DNA of 64,000 nt, taken from assembly GCA_044220975.1 (NCBI GenBank), contig JBGAPZ010000003.1, forward strand, positions 62,001-126,000, read 5' to 3'. Numbering within the stretch: position 1 is the first letter of the stretch; each line of letters begins with the position of its first letter. The DNA comes from SZUA-430 sp044220975. GTDB taxonomy: Bacteria; Pseudomonadota; Alphaproteobacteria; Micropepsales; Micropepsaceae. This document shows positions 1 through 9,412 of this stretch, piece by piece. The notes below the pieces were generated by a model. That model had not been told where the DNA came from, did not search any database, and saw only the letters and a list, made by a program, of their open reading frames with translations. Both the position numbers and the translations under genes were made by a program.

Positions 1-576
1 AAACTCGCTGTACGTGAAGCCGGGGCAAACCGCCGTGACGTTCACGCCGTCCTTCTCAAGCTCCAGATGCAGCGACCGCGAGAACTGCACCATGAAGCTC
101 TTCGACGCACCATAAAGCGTGGAGCCAGCGGTTCCCGGGATCATCCCTGCTAAAGAGGCCACGTTGATAATGTACCCGCGCTTTCGCGAAACCATATCCG
201 GCGCCAGCCGATGCGCGAGTTCGCACGGCGCCGTCATCAGTACTTGAATGAAATCGCGTTGGCTTTCCCACTTCGTCGAGAGATAGGTTCCCGGCACGCC
301 GTAACCCGCGTTGTTGATCAACGCGTCGACACGCAATCCCCGCGTTTTGATCTCGTTCACCAGCCGCGCCGGCGCCGCCGGATCGGCCAGATCGGCAGCA
401 ATCGCATGCGCTTGCACGCGATGCTTCGCGGCGAACTCCGTTGCGATCCCTGAGAGGCGGTCTTCGCGGCGCGCCGTCAAAATCAAGTTGAACCCGTACT
501 TGCCGAACACATCGGCGAACGCCTTGCCGATGCCGGCCGACGCCCCCGTCACCAGCGCGGTCATTCTTTCGTCCAT
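1..576 (-). CDS. SDR-family short-chain dehydrogenase (3' part outside window)
   Basis: The frame is open from an ATG at 576 to the window edge (192 codons), so the C-terminus is missing. A strong GGAGG lies just upstream of the start. The N-terminus carries the Rossmann motif TGASAGIG, then NNAG, and the catalytic YGASK (Y-x-x-x-K) with an upstream Ser, which define a classical NAD(P)-dependent short-chain dehydrogenase. The substrate cannot be told from sequence. It is followed on the same strand, further from the start, by nothing visible here; upstream lies the sixA operon, read in the same direction, with a 29-base gap, so it may be the last gene of that transcript. Confidence 0.9.
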   Translation of the reverse strand, partial: MDERMTALVTGASAGIGKAFADVFGKYGFNLILTARREDRLSGIATEFAAKHRVQAHAIAADLADPAAPARLVNEIKTRGLRVDALINNAGYGVPGTYLSTKWESQRDFIQVLMTAPCELAHRLAPDMVSRKRGYIINVASLAGMIPGTAGSTLYGASKSFMVQFSRSLHLELEKDGVNVTAVCPGFTYSEF

Positions 577-605
577 GGGATTTCCTCCGGAGTCTGTTTT
601 TTTTC

Positions 606-1127
606 TTAAAGATCTCGCGGCCGCATCAAGTCGATCAGCGTTCCGGTGCCTGGCTTTATCTCTCGCCAACGCTTGACCGGAACCGCGATTACGGCGAGCG
701 CGCAGGTCGGAAATTTCTCGCGCAATCGCCGGTGCAATCGCTGCTCGTCCGGCGTCTTCGGCGACTGGCAAAGGTCATCCGCCAATTCCTCGAGCCCCGG
801 ATTATGACCAATGGTCATGACCGATCCGAGAGCATCGTCAAGCCGGCGCAGGCGACCCAAGATGCTTTGTGCCTCGGCTAGGTAAAGCGCCTCCTCGAAA
901 GTCACGGTGATGTCGCCCAGCGACGGACGCACCAGATCGCAGGTCTCGACTGTGCGTCGCGCGGTCGAGCAGAGAACAAGATCAGGCTTGTACGCCTTGG
1001 CCTTCAAATAGGCACCCATTTGCGGCGCGACCTCGCGGCCCCGCGCATTCAACGGACGATCGTGATCGCTGATCGAACCGTCGCCTTGGTCCGACTTCGC
1101 ATGACGCAGAATGTAGATCGTCTTCAT
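606..1127 (-). CDS. sixA: SixA-like histidine phosphatase
   Basis: 173-residue member of the histidine phosphatase (phosphoglycerate mutase-like) superfamily. The phospho-accepting His is in the N-terminal motif LRHAKS, and the second catalytic His is in IGHNPG. Size and the RHAKS form match SixA, which removes phosphate from the His of phosphorelay HPt domains; the in vivo substrate here is not shown. I start at ATG 1127, where the ATG shares ATGA with the stop of the upstream hydroxylase gene, instead of a start 13 codons earlier inside that gene. The overlap implies translational coupling. Confidence 0.85.
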   Translation of the reverse strand: MKTIYILRHAKSDQGDGSISDHDRPLNARGREVAPQMGAYLKAKAYKPDLVLCSTARRTVETCDLVRPSLGDITVTFEEALYLAEAQSILGRLRRLDDALGSVMTIGHNPGLEELADDLCQSPKTPDEQRLHRRLREKFPTCALAVIAVPVKRWREIKPGTGTLIDLMRPRDL

Positions 1128-1933
1128 GCGGCAGGTCCCCGCGCAAACGGAAACCGCAGCAGCCACAGAAACCGAATGGGTTGTTCGTCGCGATACGACG
1201 GAAGTCCAATCGGCATTGTCGTGTGCTCGACCATGGGATGACTACGATAAGTCGCGAAGAGCCGATCCCAAAGCGAAAGATTGAACCCGAAATTGGCATT
1301 CATCTCGGTCGCCGCCGTCGAATGATGCACACGATGCATATCCGGGGTCACGATCAGAAGTCGCATGGCCGCATCCAACACCGGCGGCAAACGAAGGTTG
1401 GAATGCGAAAACATCGACGTCGCGTTCAGAACAATCTCGAACACAAGCACCGCCGCGGCGGGAACGCCCACCACAAGCACGACAGCGATCTTCCACAACT
1501 GGCTGAGCAATATTTCAAGCGTGTGAAATCTGAGCCCGGTCGAAACGTCGATCTCGGGGTCTGCATGATGCACCCGGTGCAACCGCCAAAACGCAGGTAC
1601 GAGGTGGAAGGCCACATGCTGCCCATAAATCGCAAGATCGAGCGCCGCAAACCCGATCATACCGGCGGCAACACCGGATACGCCCTGCGCCGTCAATAAA
1701 CCCCAGCCTTCGCCCTCGACGTAGACAGCGGCGATGACCGTGAGCGCGGGCAGGAAAAAATATGAGAGCCGCAGCAACGCGGTGTTCAGCACGCTCAGAC
1801 CCAGATTGCCGGCCCACCTTCGGCGCCCATAAGCCGGCGCGCGCCGCGGCCAGACGATTTCCGCCAAGGCCAAAGCGGCAAACACGCCAACGAAAATTGA
1901 CAACCGAAAGAACGCTTCTTCGGATCCGCCCAT
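1124..1933 (-). CDS. Sterol desaturase / fatty acid hydroxylase family membrane protein
   Basis: About 269 residues with several hydrophobic helices and the clustered His motifs of the diiron fatty-acid hydroxylase superfamily: HVAFH, HRVHH, HSN and HRVHH again near the C-terminus. Such enzymes are integral membrane, O2-dependent hydroxylases or desaturases acting on lipids, sterols or carotenoids; the substrate is not predictable here. The ATG at 1933 overlaps the stop of the upstream TerB gene by one base (TGATG); a TTG at 1936 is an alternative. It forms the middle gene of a three-gene operon terB-like / hydroxylase / sixA. Confidence 0.88.
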   Translation of the reverse strand: MGGSEEAFFRLSIFVGVFAALALAEIVWPRRAPAYGRRRWAGNLGLSVLNTALLRLSYFFLPALTVIAAVYVEGEGWGLLTAQGVSGVAAGMIGFAALDLAIYGQHVAFHLVPAFWRLHRVHHADPEIDVSTGLRFHTLEILLSQLWKIAVVLVVGVPAAAVLVFEIVLNATSMFSHSNLRLPPVLDAAMRLLIVTPDMHRVHHSTAATEMNANFGFNLSLWDRLFATYRSHPMVEHTTMPIGLPSYRDEQPIRFLWLLRFPFARGPAA

Positions 1934-2352
1934 CAAACCGGAATGCGCGCGTGACGCACCACGGCGGCTTTTTCCAATGCAGCAGCTGTCAGCCGGTCAA
2001 TCTCAAGCCCGGTGCGCAAGCGCTGGAGCACGCGGTTCTCTTCCGGCAACACGGGTGCCTCCGCCAGCGCAACATCGAGCGCCAATGCATACGCGGTCTC
2101 ACGCAAGGAATCCGTCAGCGCTTCCTTCACCAGTCCGATGATCGCATCGAGACCTTCGCGCTCCTGCAAGATCGCAGCGCACTCGCGCGCGACGGGAATG
2201 ATCTTGTCATCTCTGAAGCCGCGAAACGCCGGCAACAGGCGCACGGAGTCGCCGATGGCATGGAGCTCGGCGTCGCTCATCCGCGCATCCGCGGCCGACA
2301 CGACCACCATCACGTAGATCAACGCAGAATGCGGATTGAGTGTTGCCGTCAT
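1933..2352 (-). CDS. TerB-like (tellurite resistance TerB family) protein
   Basis: 139-residue all-helical protein resembling the TerB fold, with the acidic segment ADARMSDAELHAIGD typical of the family's metal-binding first helices. TerB-family proteins are small cytoplasmic proteins of unclear biochemical role, linked to stress and membrane-associated complexes. It is the first gene of the operon that continues into the hydroxylase and sixA. A second, unrelated-looking TerB protein lies at 50252-50704. Resistance to tellurite should not be assumed from this single gene, since the other ter genes are absent. Confidence 0.75.
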   Translation of the reverse strand: MTATLNPHSALIYVMVVVSAADARMSDAELHAIGDSVRLLPAFRGFRDDKIIPVARECAAILQEREGLDAIIGLVKEALTDSLRETAYALALDVALAEAPVLPEENRVLQRLRTGLEIDRLTAAALEKAAVVRHARIPV

Positions 2353-2384
2353 GCTAGCCTGTATCCTTGCTTGTGCGCGGGACC

Positions 2385-5162
2385 TTATTGGTGCGGCCGC
2401 TGATCGGCAAGCCCGGGCGCGTGCAGGAAGTCCCTAACGGTTTGTATGGCATCGGCAATGCCGACGCGCTCGACCTCGACGCCCGGCGGCAACCCCGAAA
2501 GCAACCGGCTCGGCGTGCGCGCGTCCAGCAGCACGAACACGCCGCGATCCGACGCGCGGCGAATCAACCGGCCAAATCCTTGCGCCAAACGCAGCCGCGT
2601 CAACTGATCGTCGTATCCCTTGCCGAAGGCCGCGCGCCGGGCCTTGTGCAAAATATCCGGTCGCGGCCACGGCACGCGTTCAAACACAACCAGCCGAAGC
2701 GATCGCCCCGGCACATCAACACCGTCGCGCAGGGCATCGGTACCGAGCAAACACGAATCTTCGTCCTCACGAAATAGATCGACCAATGATCCCGTATCGA
2801 GCCCGTCGATATGCTGCGCGTAAAGGGGCAACCCCTGCGCGCTCAAGGCACCGGCAATCGATCGATGCACATGTCGCAACGAGCGGATCGACGTAAACAA
2901 CCCAAGCGCCCCACCTCCCGCAGCGACGAACAGATCCCTGTACGCGCCCGCCAACAGGTCGGCGTCGCGATTCAGATCGCGCACAACCAACACACGCGTT
3001 TGCCGCGAATAGTCGAACGGCGAAGCGAACGCGGCCCGCACCGGTGGCGTCACCAAATGCCCAGCACCGGTGCGAACTTCCGCCGATCGCCAACCGTCCG
3101 CGCCACCGTCGTCTTCCGGCGGCCTGTCGCGAAGCGTAGCGGACGTGATGAACGCCCCGTGCGAGGGCTCAAGAACTTCCGCCGCAAACGCAATCGTCGG
3201 ATCGATCGCATGCCGGTAGAAACCGATGTTCGTGTCATGCCCGTCGAACCGCTCGACGCCCAGCCAATCGACGTTGCCGCCCGGCGGCACTTCCCCGACG
3301 CCGCTCAACGCTTGGATCCAATTCGGCAACTGCAGTTTCGCCCGTCGCTCAATCCCCCGCAGCGCAGCCTCGGCCCGCATGCGGTGCTGTGCCAACTGAT
3401 CGCCGCCGTCTTCCCGCAGCATCTCACGCAGAGCCTTGGCGATCTCGTTCAGCGGCTGCGCGAGCGCCTTCAACGCGCTCGCAAAATCCCGCGCCGTGTC
3501 TGCAAGCAATGTGGTCGCCGGCGCCACCTCGCACTCAAGCCCGTAGGGCGACCCCACATCCTCCGACCGCGCGCGCACCTGCGTGCGCACAGCGCTCAAA
3601 AACCGTTCCATCTGCCCGCGTGGAGCTTCGTTCGCAACACGACTGAGCCAGCCATCGCCGGGCAGTGCCAATGCCAATTGCGCCACCTCCTGCAGCTTGT
3701 CGATCGCATCCGGGTCGGTTTCGAACACGGGCGTCAACCGCTCGACCAACCCCCGGCCACGCCGTGCGCTCCGCCCCTCGGCCCCACGCAACCATCGGCG
3801 CAACTCTGCACCTTCCCACCCTGTTATGTGGATCGCGAAGAAGCTGTCCGCCGCATCGAAGATGTGATGCCCCTCGTCGAACACGTACCGCAGCGGTGGA
3901 ACGCTGCGCTCTTCCGGATCGGAATCGGCGAGCGCCGCATTGCGCGCCGCCTCGACCATCGTCAGGGCGTGATTGGCGACGACCACTCGGCTCGCGCGCG
4001 TCTTGCGCACGACACGCTCCAAAAAGCAGCGCCGGTAGTGCGGGCAAGCCGCATAGATGCATTCGCCGTGCCGATCAGTGAGCGCATTCGAAAATCCCGG
4101 ATGAGGCCAAGCCCATGCCGGAAAATCGCCACCCTGCAAATCGCCGTTCTTCGTCGCGGTCAGCCAGCGCGCGACAAGCCCGAGCGCCACGGTCTCCCGC
4201 TCGATCAAAACGGGCAACCGCCCCGACGCTTCTTCAAAATTCAGCAGACAGACGTAGTTCTCGCGACCTTTGCGGACGGTGACCTTCTCCGCGCGCTCTG
4301 TTTCATCCGGATAAACCCGAACAAGCTCCTGCGCGATCTGACGCTGCAAGTTCTTCGTGTAGGTCGAAATCCAAACTGTGCCGTCATTGCGCTCGGCCCA
4401 AAGGGTAGCCGGAGCGAGGTAACCGGCGGTCTTGCCCAAACCTGTCCCCGCCTCCGCCAACACAACGGATGGTTCGCCTTCCTGAGATCGCGGACGAAAC
4501 GCCTGTGAGGCCAGTGCGGCGTAGTCCGACTGCGTTTTCCGCGTCTCCGCCCCCGGTCCCACGATCGCACTCAAATGAGCACGCGCTTCTTCCGGCGAGA
4601 TCGGCATGCTTCCGGGTTGCCCCAAAGGTGGCGCGTCCTCCCACTCCGGTAACTCACGCCAAGTATCCATCCGTGGGCTGGCTTTCGCGCGCCCCTCCGG
4701 ATCCATCCGCGCCAGTAACAGCGGCGCCCACGCCCATCGTGATAATCCCATCGCCGCAGCGACACGCGCCGCCATCGGCCGCCCCGGCATCTGCGCAGCT
4801 TCGTCGACTAACATATCGGCGGCCGCACGCAGCGTTATCGCTTGTTCCGGTAAACTGACCGGACGTTCCAGCTTCAACGCACGCGCAAGCGCAGTCACGC
4901 TCGGCGCGATCGGCTGCGCCGGCCGCACAAACGCGAAGAGCTCCAGCACATCGAAATGCATCGCCCGTGGCTCCGACCGCGCACGACCAAGCCGCTGCAG
5001 CGTGAACCCCGTGTGTGCGGTCAAGTGCGGCTGCGATGAAGCCGTGGCGAGCGCCTGCTCCGCCGTCGGTTGCTCGAACCGCCCGTCGCCATGGGCAATC
5101 ACTGCGCGGCGGAAGGTCGCGACAAGTGCAGGGATCGCAGCGAGGGCGAGCGGAGAATCCAT
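2385..5162 (-). CDS. DinG/XPD-type ATP-dependent DNA helicase with Fe-S cluster cysteines
   Basis: 925-residue superfamily 2 helicase. A Walker A motif AGTGLGKT sits near residues 238-245 and the DEGHH Walker B box near 429-433. Cys305, Cys368, Cys373 and Cys379 lie between them, the arrangement of the 4Fe-4S domain of XPD/DinG helicases. An unusual N-terminal 230 residues precede the helicase core. DinG-type enzymes unwind DNA 5'-3' and remove R-loops or flaps. I start at ATG 5162, since longer versions would run into lysK on the other strand; the two genes are divergent with 44 bases between them. Confidence 0.9.
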   Translation of the reverse strand: MDSPLALAAIPALVATFRRAVIAHGDGRFEQPTAEQALATASSQPHLTAHTGFTLQRLGRARSEPRAMHFDVLELFAFVRPAQPIAPSVTALARALKLERPVSLPEQAITLRAAADMLVDEAAQMPGRPMAARVAAAMGLSRWAWAPLLLARMDPEGRAKASPRMDTWRELPEWEDAPPLGQPGSMPISPEEARAHLSAIVGPGAETRKTQSDYAALASQAFRPRSQEGEPSVVLAEAGTGLGKTAGYLAPATLWAERNDGTVWISTYTKNLQRQIAQELVRVYPDETERAEKVTVRKGRENYVCLLNFEEASGRLPVLIERETVALGLVARWLTATKNGDLQGGDFPAWAWPHPGFSNALTDRHGECIYAACPHYRRCFLERVVRKTRASRVVVANHALTMVEAARNAALADSDPEERSVPPLRYVFDEGHHIFDAADSFFAIHITGWEGAELRRWLRGAEGRSARRGRGLVERLTPVFETDPDAIDKLQEVAQLALALPGDGWLSRVANEAPRGQMERFLSAVRTQVRARSEDVGSPYGLECEVAPATTLLADTARDFASALKALAQPLNEIAKALREMLREDGGDQLAQHRMRAEAALRGIERRAKLQLPNWIQALSGVGEVPPGGNVDWLGVERFDGHDTNIGFYRHAIDPTIAFAAEVLEPSHGAFITSATLRDRPPEDDGGADGWRSAEVRTGAGHLVTPPVRAAFASPFDYSRQTRVLVVRDLNRDADLLAGAYRDLFVAAGGGALGLFTSIRSLRHVHRSIAGALSAQGLPLYAQHIDGLDTGSLVDLFREDEDSCLLGTDALRDGVDVPGRSLRLVVFERVPWPRPDILHKARRAAFGKGYDDQLTRLRLAQGFGRLIRRASDRGVFVLLDARTPSRLLSGLPPGVEVERVGIADAIQTVRDFLHAPGLADQRPHQ

Positions 5163-5206
5163 GCCGCTACTATGCCGCGCCGTTGACGCTGAACCTAGCG
5201 CCCCAT

Positions 5207-6808
5207 ATGGCTTTCCCCATGACCACACGCAGCGACTTGGCAATGGCGGCCAAAGCCTGGCCTTTCGAAGAGGCGCGCAAACTGCTTGAGCGCGTAAAAC
5301 GCGACGAGGCCGCGGGTAAGTCGAAACCCTACGTCCTATTCGAAACCGGCTACGGGCCCTCAGGCCTGCCGCACATTGGAACCTTCGGCGAGGTTGCGCG
5401 CACAAGTTGGGTCCGCCGCGCGTTCCAAGAGATCTCCGACAAGCCGACACGCTTGATCGCGTTCTCGGACGACATGGATGGGATGCGCAAGATCCCAGAC
5501 AACATCCCAAACCAAGAGATGCTGCGGGAACACTTGCAACGGCCGCTGACGTCGGTGCCCGACCCGTTCGGTACGCACGAAAGCTTCGCCCATCACAACA
5601 ATGCGCGTTTGCGCTCGTTCTTGGACGGTTTCGGGTTTGAGTACGAATTCATGTCGGCAACCGATGCCTACAAGTCCGGTAAGTTCGACGCGATGCTGCT
5701 GCATGCGCTGAAGGTGTACGACCAAATCATGGCGATCATGTTGCCGACCTTGGGCGAAGAACGCCGCCGCACATACAGCGCCTTCCTGCCGATCTCGCCG
5801 AAGTCGGGCCGGGTGCTCTATGTGCCGCTAAAGCGCCACGACGCGGAGGCCGGCACGATCACGTTCGACGACGAAGACGGTGAAGAGATCACGCAAACCG
5901 TCACCGGCGGTCGCGCGAAGATGCAATGGAAGCCGGACTTTGGCATGCGCTGGGCAGCGCTTGGAGTCGACTTCGAGATGTTCGGCAAGGACCATCTGCC
6001 GAACCAGCCCCTGTACGCGAAAATCTGCAAAGCACTTGGCGTCGAGCCACCGGTCAACTTCGTCTACGAGCTTTTCCTCGACAACGTCGGTGAGAAGATT
6101 TCCAAGTCAAAAGGCAACGGCATCGCGGTCGAGCAGTGGCTGACCTACGCGGCGCCGGAAAGCCTCGCGCTCTTCATGTATCACAAGCCAAAGACCGCGA
6201 AGCGTCTCTACTTCGATGCGATCCCGAAAGAGGTCGACGACTACGTCACCTACCTCGACAAATATCAGGGGCAGAACGAAACCGAGCGTTTGGAAAACCC
6301 GGTTTGGCACATCCATGCCGGAAGCCCACCGCAAGAGTCGTGGCCGGTCTCCTTCGCATTGCTCTTGAATTTGGTCTCTGCTTCCAGCGCGTCGACGCCG
6401 GAAATTCTTTGGGCGTTCATCCGTCAATACGCGCCGCATGCAAACCCGAAGGACAACCCCTCGCTTGACCGCCTCGTCGGCTATGCGATCCGTTATTACG
6501 AAGACTTCGTGCGCCCAAAGAAAAAGTACCGCGCTCCAACCGACAAAGAGCATGCTGCGATGGCAGACTTGGCCGCAGCGTTCGACAAGCTCGGCAACAT
6601 TACCGACAGCGAGGCCGTTCAATTCCACGTGTACGAAGTCGGCAAAAAGCATCAATTCGAGCCGCTTCGCGATTGGTTCAAGGCGCTCTACGAGGTGCTG
6701 TTCGGCCAAGACCAAGGCCCCCGCTTCGGCTCGTTCGCCGCTCTCTACGGTGTGACGAACACGGCAAAATTGATCCGCGACGGCCTCGCCGGCAAATTCC
6801 TCGCCTGA
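5207..6808 (+). CDS. lysK: Lysyl-tRNA synthetase, class I
   Basis: 533 residues, the usual size for class I LysRS. The class I signatures are present: HIGT near residues 56-59 (after TGYGPSGLP) and KISKS near 297-301. It charges tRNA-Lys with lysine. Most bacteria use the unrelated class II LysS, whereas Alphaproteobacteria, spirochaetes and archaea use this form, so it supports the taxonomic reading. A second ATG at 5219 (MTTRSD) is an equally plausible start; neither has a clear ribosome binding site. Confidence 0.95.
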   Translation: MAFPMTTRSDLAMAAKAWPFEEARKLLERVKRDEAAGKSKPYVLFETGYGPSGLPHIGTFGEVARTSWVRRAFQEISDKPTRLIAFSDDMDGMRKIPDNIPNQEMLREHLQRPLTSVPDPFGTHESFAHHNNARLRSFLDGFGFEYEFMSATDAYKSGKFDAMLLHALKVYDQIMAIMLPTLGEERRRTYSAFLPISPKSGRVLYVPLKRHDAEAGTITFDDEDGEEITQTVTGGRAKMQWKPDFGMRWAALGVDFEMFGKDHLPNQPLYAKICKALGVEPPVNFVYELFLDNVGEKISKSKGNGIAVEQWLTYAAPESLALFMYHKPKTAKRLYFDAIPKEVDDYVTYLDKYQGQNETERLENPVWHIHAGSPPQESWPVSFALLLNLVSASSASTPEILWAFIRQYAPHANPKDNPSLDRLVGYAIRYYEDFVRPKKKYRAPTDKEHAAMADLAAAFDKLGNITDSEAVQFHVYEVGKKHQFEPLRDWFKALYEVLFGQDQGPRFGSFAALYGVTNTAKLIRDGLAGKFLA

Positions 6809-6840
6809 CAGTGGAACCGATCGCGCGTAAGGTCGCGCGC

Positions 6841-7620
6841 ATGAGGTGGTGCGTCGCAGCCCTGTCGTTGCTTGTCGCGAGTGCGGCACACGCTGCTATT
6901 CCGGCCAAGGCTCAAAGCGAATATGCCGCCGGAAATTTCATAGGCGCAGCAACCCTTGCAGAAAGCGAAGGTTCCGCAGAAGCACTCGCCTTCGCAGCAC
7001 GCGCGCGCATTGCCGACGCCGTTACGCGCGACGATAACTACTGCAAGGCGTGCCTAACAGTCGCCGAAATGATCGCGCAACGGGCAATCGACCGCGATCC
7101 GAAAACTGCAGACGGCTACATCCAGCTTGCAATTGCGTTGGGCTTCCGCGGCAGGTTGATCCCGCTCATGGATTCAAGAAACGAACGATTGGCCGAGCGG
7201 GGCCGTGAAGCGATCGACAAAGCGCTTGAGCTCGCACCCCGCAACGCTTGGGCTCTGGCCGCTCGCGGCGCTTGGAACCTTGAGATCGTGCAGCGCGCCG
7301 GCCCGCTCTTAGCCGACATTACCTACGGTGCTAAGCGCGCCGAGGGCTTGAAATATTTCCACGAAGCGCTGGCGGCGGACCGTGCAAACCTCTTGCTTCA
7401 CTTCCACTTCGCGCTCGCAATTCTGGCACTCGATGCCGACGAGTTTCGTACCGAAGCGGCCGCCGCAATAGAAGCCGGGTACAAAGACCCAAGCAACGAC
7501 GCATTGACGAAGTTCACGCGCAAGCGCGCAGACGCGCTGACCAATCTCTTGAGGGTTGGAAATGACGACGAGATCGAAGCGCTCGTCCGTCATTATCAGG
7601 GCTACCTACCCGAACGCTAA
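6841..7620 (+). CDS. Secreted helical-repeat (TPR-like) protein of unknown function
   Basis: 259 residues. The N-terminus is a clear Sec signal peptide with cleavage predicted after AHA (about residue 19). The mature part is Ala-rich and helical, with stretches like EAIDKALELAPRNAWALAARG and a second one near residue 180 that resemble degenerate TPR units; a CxxC (CKAC) occurs near residue 64. It likely sits in the periplasm. The start at ATG 6841 is chosen because the signal peptide begins there. It overlaps the end of the convergent S24 gene by 4 bases. I do not recognise a named family. Confidence 0.7.
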   Translation: MRWCVAALSLLVASAAHAAIPAKAQSEYAAGNFIGAATLAESEGSAEALAFAARARIADAVTRDDNYCKACLTVAEMIAQRAIDRDPKTADGYIQLAIALGFRGRLIPLMDSRNERLAERGREAIDKALELAPRNAWALAARGAWNLEIVQRAGPLLADITYGAKRAEGLKYFHEALAADRANLLLHFHFALAILALDADEFRTEAAAAIEAGYKDPSNDALTKFTRKRADALTNLLRVGNDDEIEALVRHYQGYLPER

Positions 7621-8246
7621 CGGCGCGCCCAAACGACGCGCGCGATCCAATCGACCGTTTCGCGGTCCATTACCCGATCGGGCATCTCGGGATTGAGCGC
7701 CTTAAGCTCCACGCGCTTCCCCGTCTGCCGTACGAAGCGCATGATGGAAAAGCCTTCCTTGCTTTTGACGACGACGCAGTCATCGCGCTTCACCTTCGCG
7801 GCCGGCGACACAACGACGACGTCCCCGATGCGAAACAACGGCGCCGCAGAATCGTTCGTGATCTCAAGAGCAAACGCCGCGGTATCGCCAAGGTCGGGAA
7901 ATGCGAACTTCCCCCAAGCTTTGGAAACCGGCCGCCCCTCACCATCGAACATCTTCTTCTTCGCAGCTTCCTTCAACTTCAAGAACGGCAGCTGCCGCGA
8001 TCCGCGCGAAGAGTTGCCACGCGCCATTAGGCCGACGAAATCATCGAGGCTCGCGCTCGTCGCTTGCAAAATCCGCGAAAGGCTCTCCGTCGACGGCCAC
8101 CGCAGCCGCCCTTGAGGCCCAAGCCGCTTGCTCTTGTTGAATGTAGTGGGGTCAAGCCCCGCAGCCTTCGCAAGGCCCGAGGGCGAATGCCCGTGCCGTG
8201 CGGCAAGCGCGTCAATGGCGCTCCATATTTGCTTATGCGACAACAT
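7617..8246 (-). CDS. HTH / S24-peptidase (LexA/CI-like) transcriptional regulator
   Basis: 209 residues. The first 75 resemble an XRE-type helix-turn-helix (SPSGLAKAAGLDPTTFNKS), and the C-terminal half is an S24 LexA-like domain with the likely nucleophile Ser in NDSAAPLFRIGD and the base Lys in VVVKSKEG. Such proteins are dimeric repressors that may self-cleave on RecA activation or simply use the fold for dimerisation. No Ala-Gly cleavage site is certain by eye. It is divergent from pyrD with a 98-base gap. This is probably a chromosomal regulator; no phage genes surround it. Confidence 0.82.
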   Translation of the reverse strand: MLSHKQIWSAIDALAARHGHSPSGLAKAAGLDPTTFNKSKRLGPQGRLRWPSTESLSRILQATSASLDDFVGLMARGNSSRGSRQLPFLKLKEAAKKKMFDGEGRPVSKAWGKFAFPDLGDTAAFALEITNDSAAPLFRIGDVVVVSPAAKVKRDDCVVVKSKEGFSIMRFVRQTGKRVELKALNPEMPDRVMDRETVDWIARVVWARR

Positions 8247-8344
8247 CGTCAGCCGATGAAACCTTCGAACAACTTTGCACGATTTGCGAACGCCGTGCTT
8301 GGCCTTACAACTGCGCCGCTGCCGGTGAGTCCAATCTTAACACG

Positions 8345-9406
8345 ATGATCCTCCTTCGCACGCTTTCAACTGTTGGGCTACCCCTGCTAACGCGTCTCGA
8401 CCCGGAGTTCGCGCACACGCTTACGATCAAAGCGCTGAGCTGCTTCCACGATGCGTCACCTCAGCCTGATGATCCGCGTTTGGGCGTACAAGCGCTCGGA
8501 TTGGATTTCCCCAACCCAGTCGGACTAGCCGCAGGGTTTGATAAGAACGTGGCTGCAACCGAAGCAATGCTTGGTTTTGGCTTCGGTTTCGTCGAAGCGG
8601 GAACCGTCACACCACGCCCGCAAGAAGGTAATCCTAAGCCGCGCATCTTCCGATTGCGCGAAGAGCGCGCGATCGTCAACCGTTTGGGGTTCAACAACGA
8701 GGGTCTTCAAGCTGCACGCGAGCGTCTCGTTCGCCTGCAAGGACGTCCGGGCATCCGCGGCATCAATATCGGCGCGAATAAAGACGCGACCGACCGCGTC
8801 GCTGATTATGTCACAGGCTTGAAGGAACTTGGACCTTTTGCGAGCTACGTCACAGTCAACATCTCATCGCCGAACACGCCAGGTCTGCGCGGACTGCAAA
8901 ACAAATCGGAACTGCAAACGTTGCTTGCCGCTCTCGGCGAGACGAAAGCGAAGCTCCTCCGCCGCGTACCGGTACTCGTAAAGATCGCCCCGGATCTCGA
9001 CGATCACGCGTGCGCCGACATTGCCGAACTTGCGCTGGCGCACAAGCTCGACGGCCTCATCGTTTCGAACACGACAATCGCCCGCCCCTCGACGCTGAAG
9101 AGCCGCTATGCGAACGAAACCGGCGGCCTTTCCGGCGCACCGTTGTTCGTCCGCTCGACAGCCGTGTTGCGCTCGATTCGGCGTCTGACGCAAGGCAAAA
9201 TCACGCTGATCGGCGTGGGCGGAATATCCTCGGGCGCTGATGCCTTCGCAAAGATCAAAGCCGGCGCGACGCTCGTCCAACTCTACACCGCTCTCGCATT
9301 TCAAGGCCCAGGCCTCATCACACGCATCAAGCGTGAGTTGCTCGACCTTCTCACCAAAGAAGGCCACCAAAGCATCGGCACCGCGATCGGGCAAGAAACG
9401 GGCTAA
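8345..9406 (+). CDS. pyrD: Dihydroorotate dehydrogenase (quinone), class 2
   Basis: 353 residues, normal for the membrane-associated class 2 enzyme that oxidises dihydroorotate to orotate with quinone in pyrimidine synthesis. Visible signatures: AGFDKN and GFVEAGTVTPRPQ near the N-terminus, the catalytic-Ser loop NISSPNTPGLRG (Ser marks class 2), and the FMN phosphate site GVGGISSGADAF. A hydrophobic, amphipathic N-terminal helix precedes the barrel, as expected for membrane attachment. The ATG at 8345 fits the conserved N-terminus; earlier starts would run through the intergenic region. Confidence 0.95.
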   Translation: MILLRTLSTVGLPLLTRLDPEFAHTLTIKALSCFHDASPQPDDPRLGVQALGLDFPNPVGLAAGFDKNVAATEAMLGFGFGFVEAGTVTPRPQEGNPKPRIFRLREERAIVNRLGFNNEGLQAARERLVRLQGRPGIRGINIGANKDATDRVADYVTGLKELGPFASYVTVNISSPNTPGLRGLQNKSELQTLLAALGETKAKLLRRVPVLVKIAPDLDDHACADIAELALAHKLDGLIVSNTTIARPSTLKSRYANETGGLSGAPLFVRSTAVLRSIRRLTQGKITLIGVGGISSGADAFAKIKAGATLVQLYTALAFQGPGLITRIKRELLDLLTKEGHQSIGTAIGQETG

Positions 9407-9412
9407 GCGCGC

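Noticed and set aside
1933..2352. Tellurite resistance operon
   Set aside because: Only isolated TerB-family genes are present; terC, terD, terE and others are absent.
2811..4508. Long plus-strand frame (565 codons) opposite the helicase
   Set aside because: It mirrors the helicase codon pattern, is Arg/His-rich and has no domain; a shadow of the real gene.
7617..8246. Prophage repressor marking a prophage
   Set aside because: Neighbours are housekeeping genes with no integrase, att sites or structural genes.
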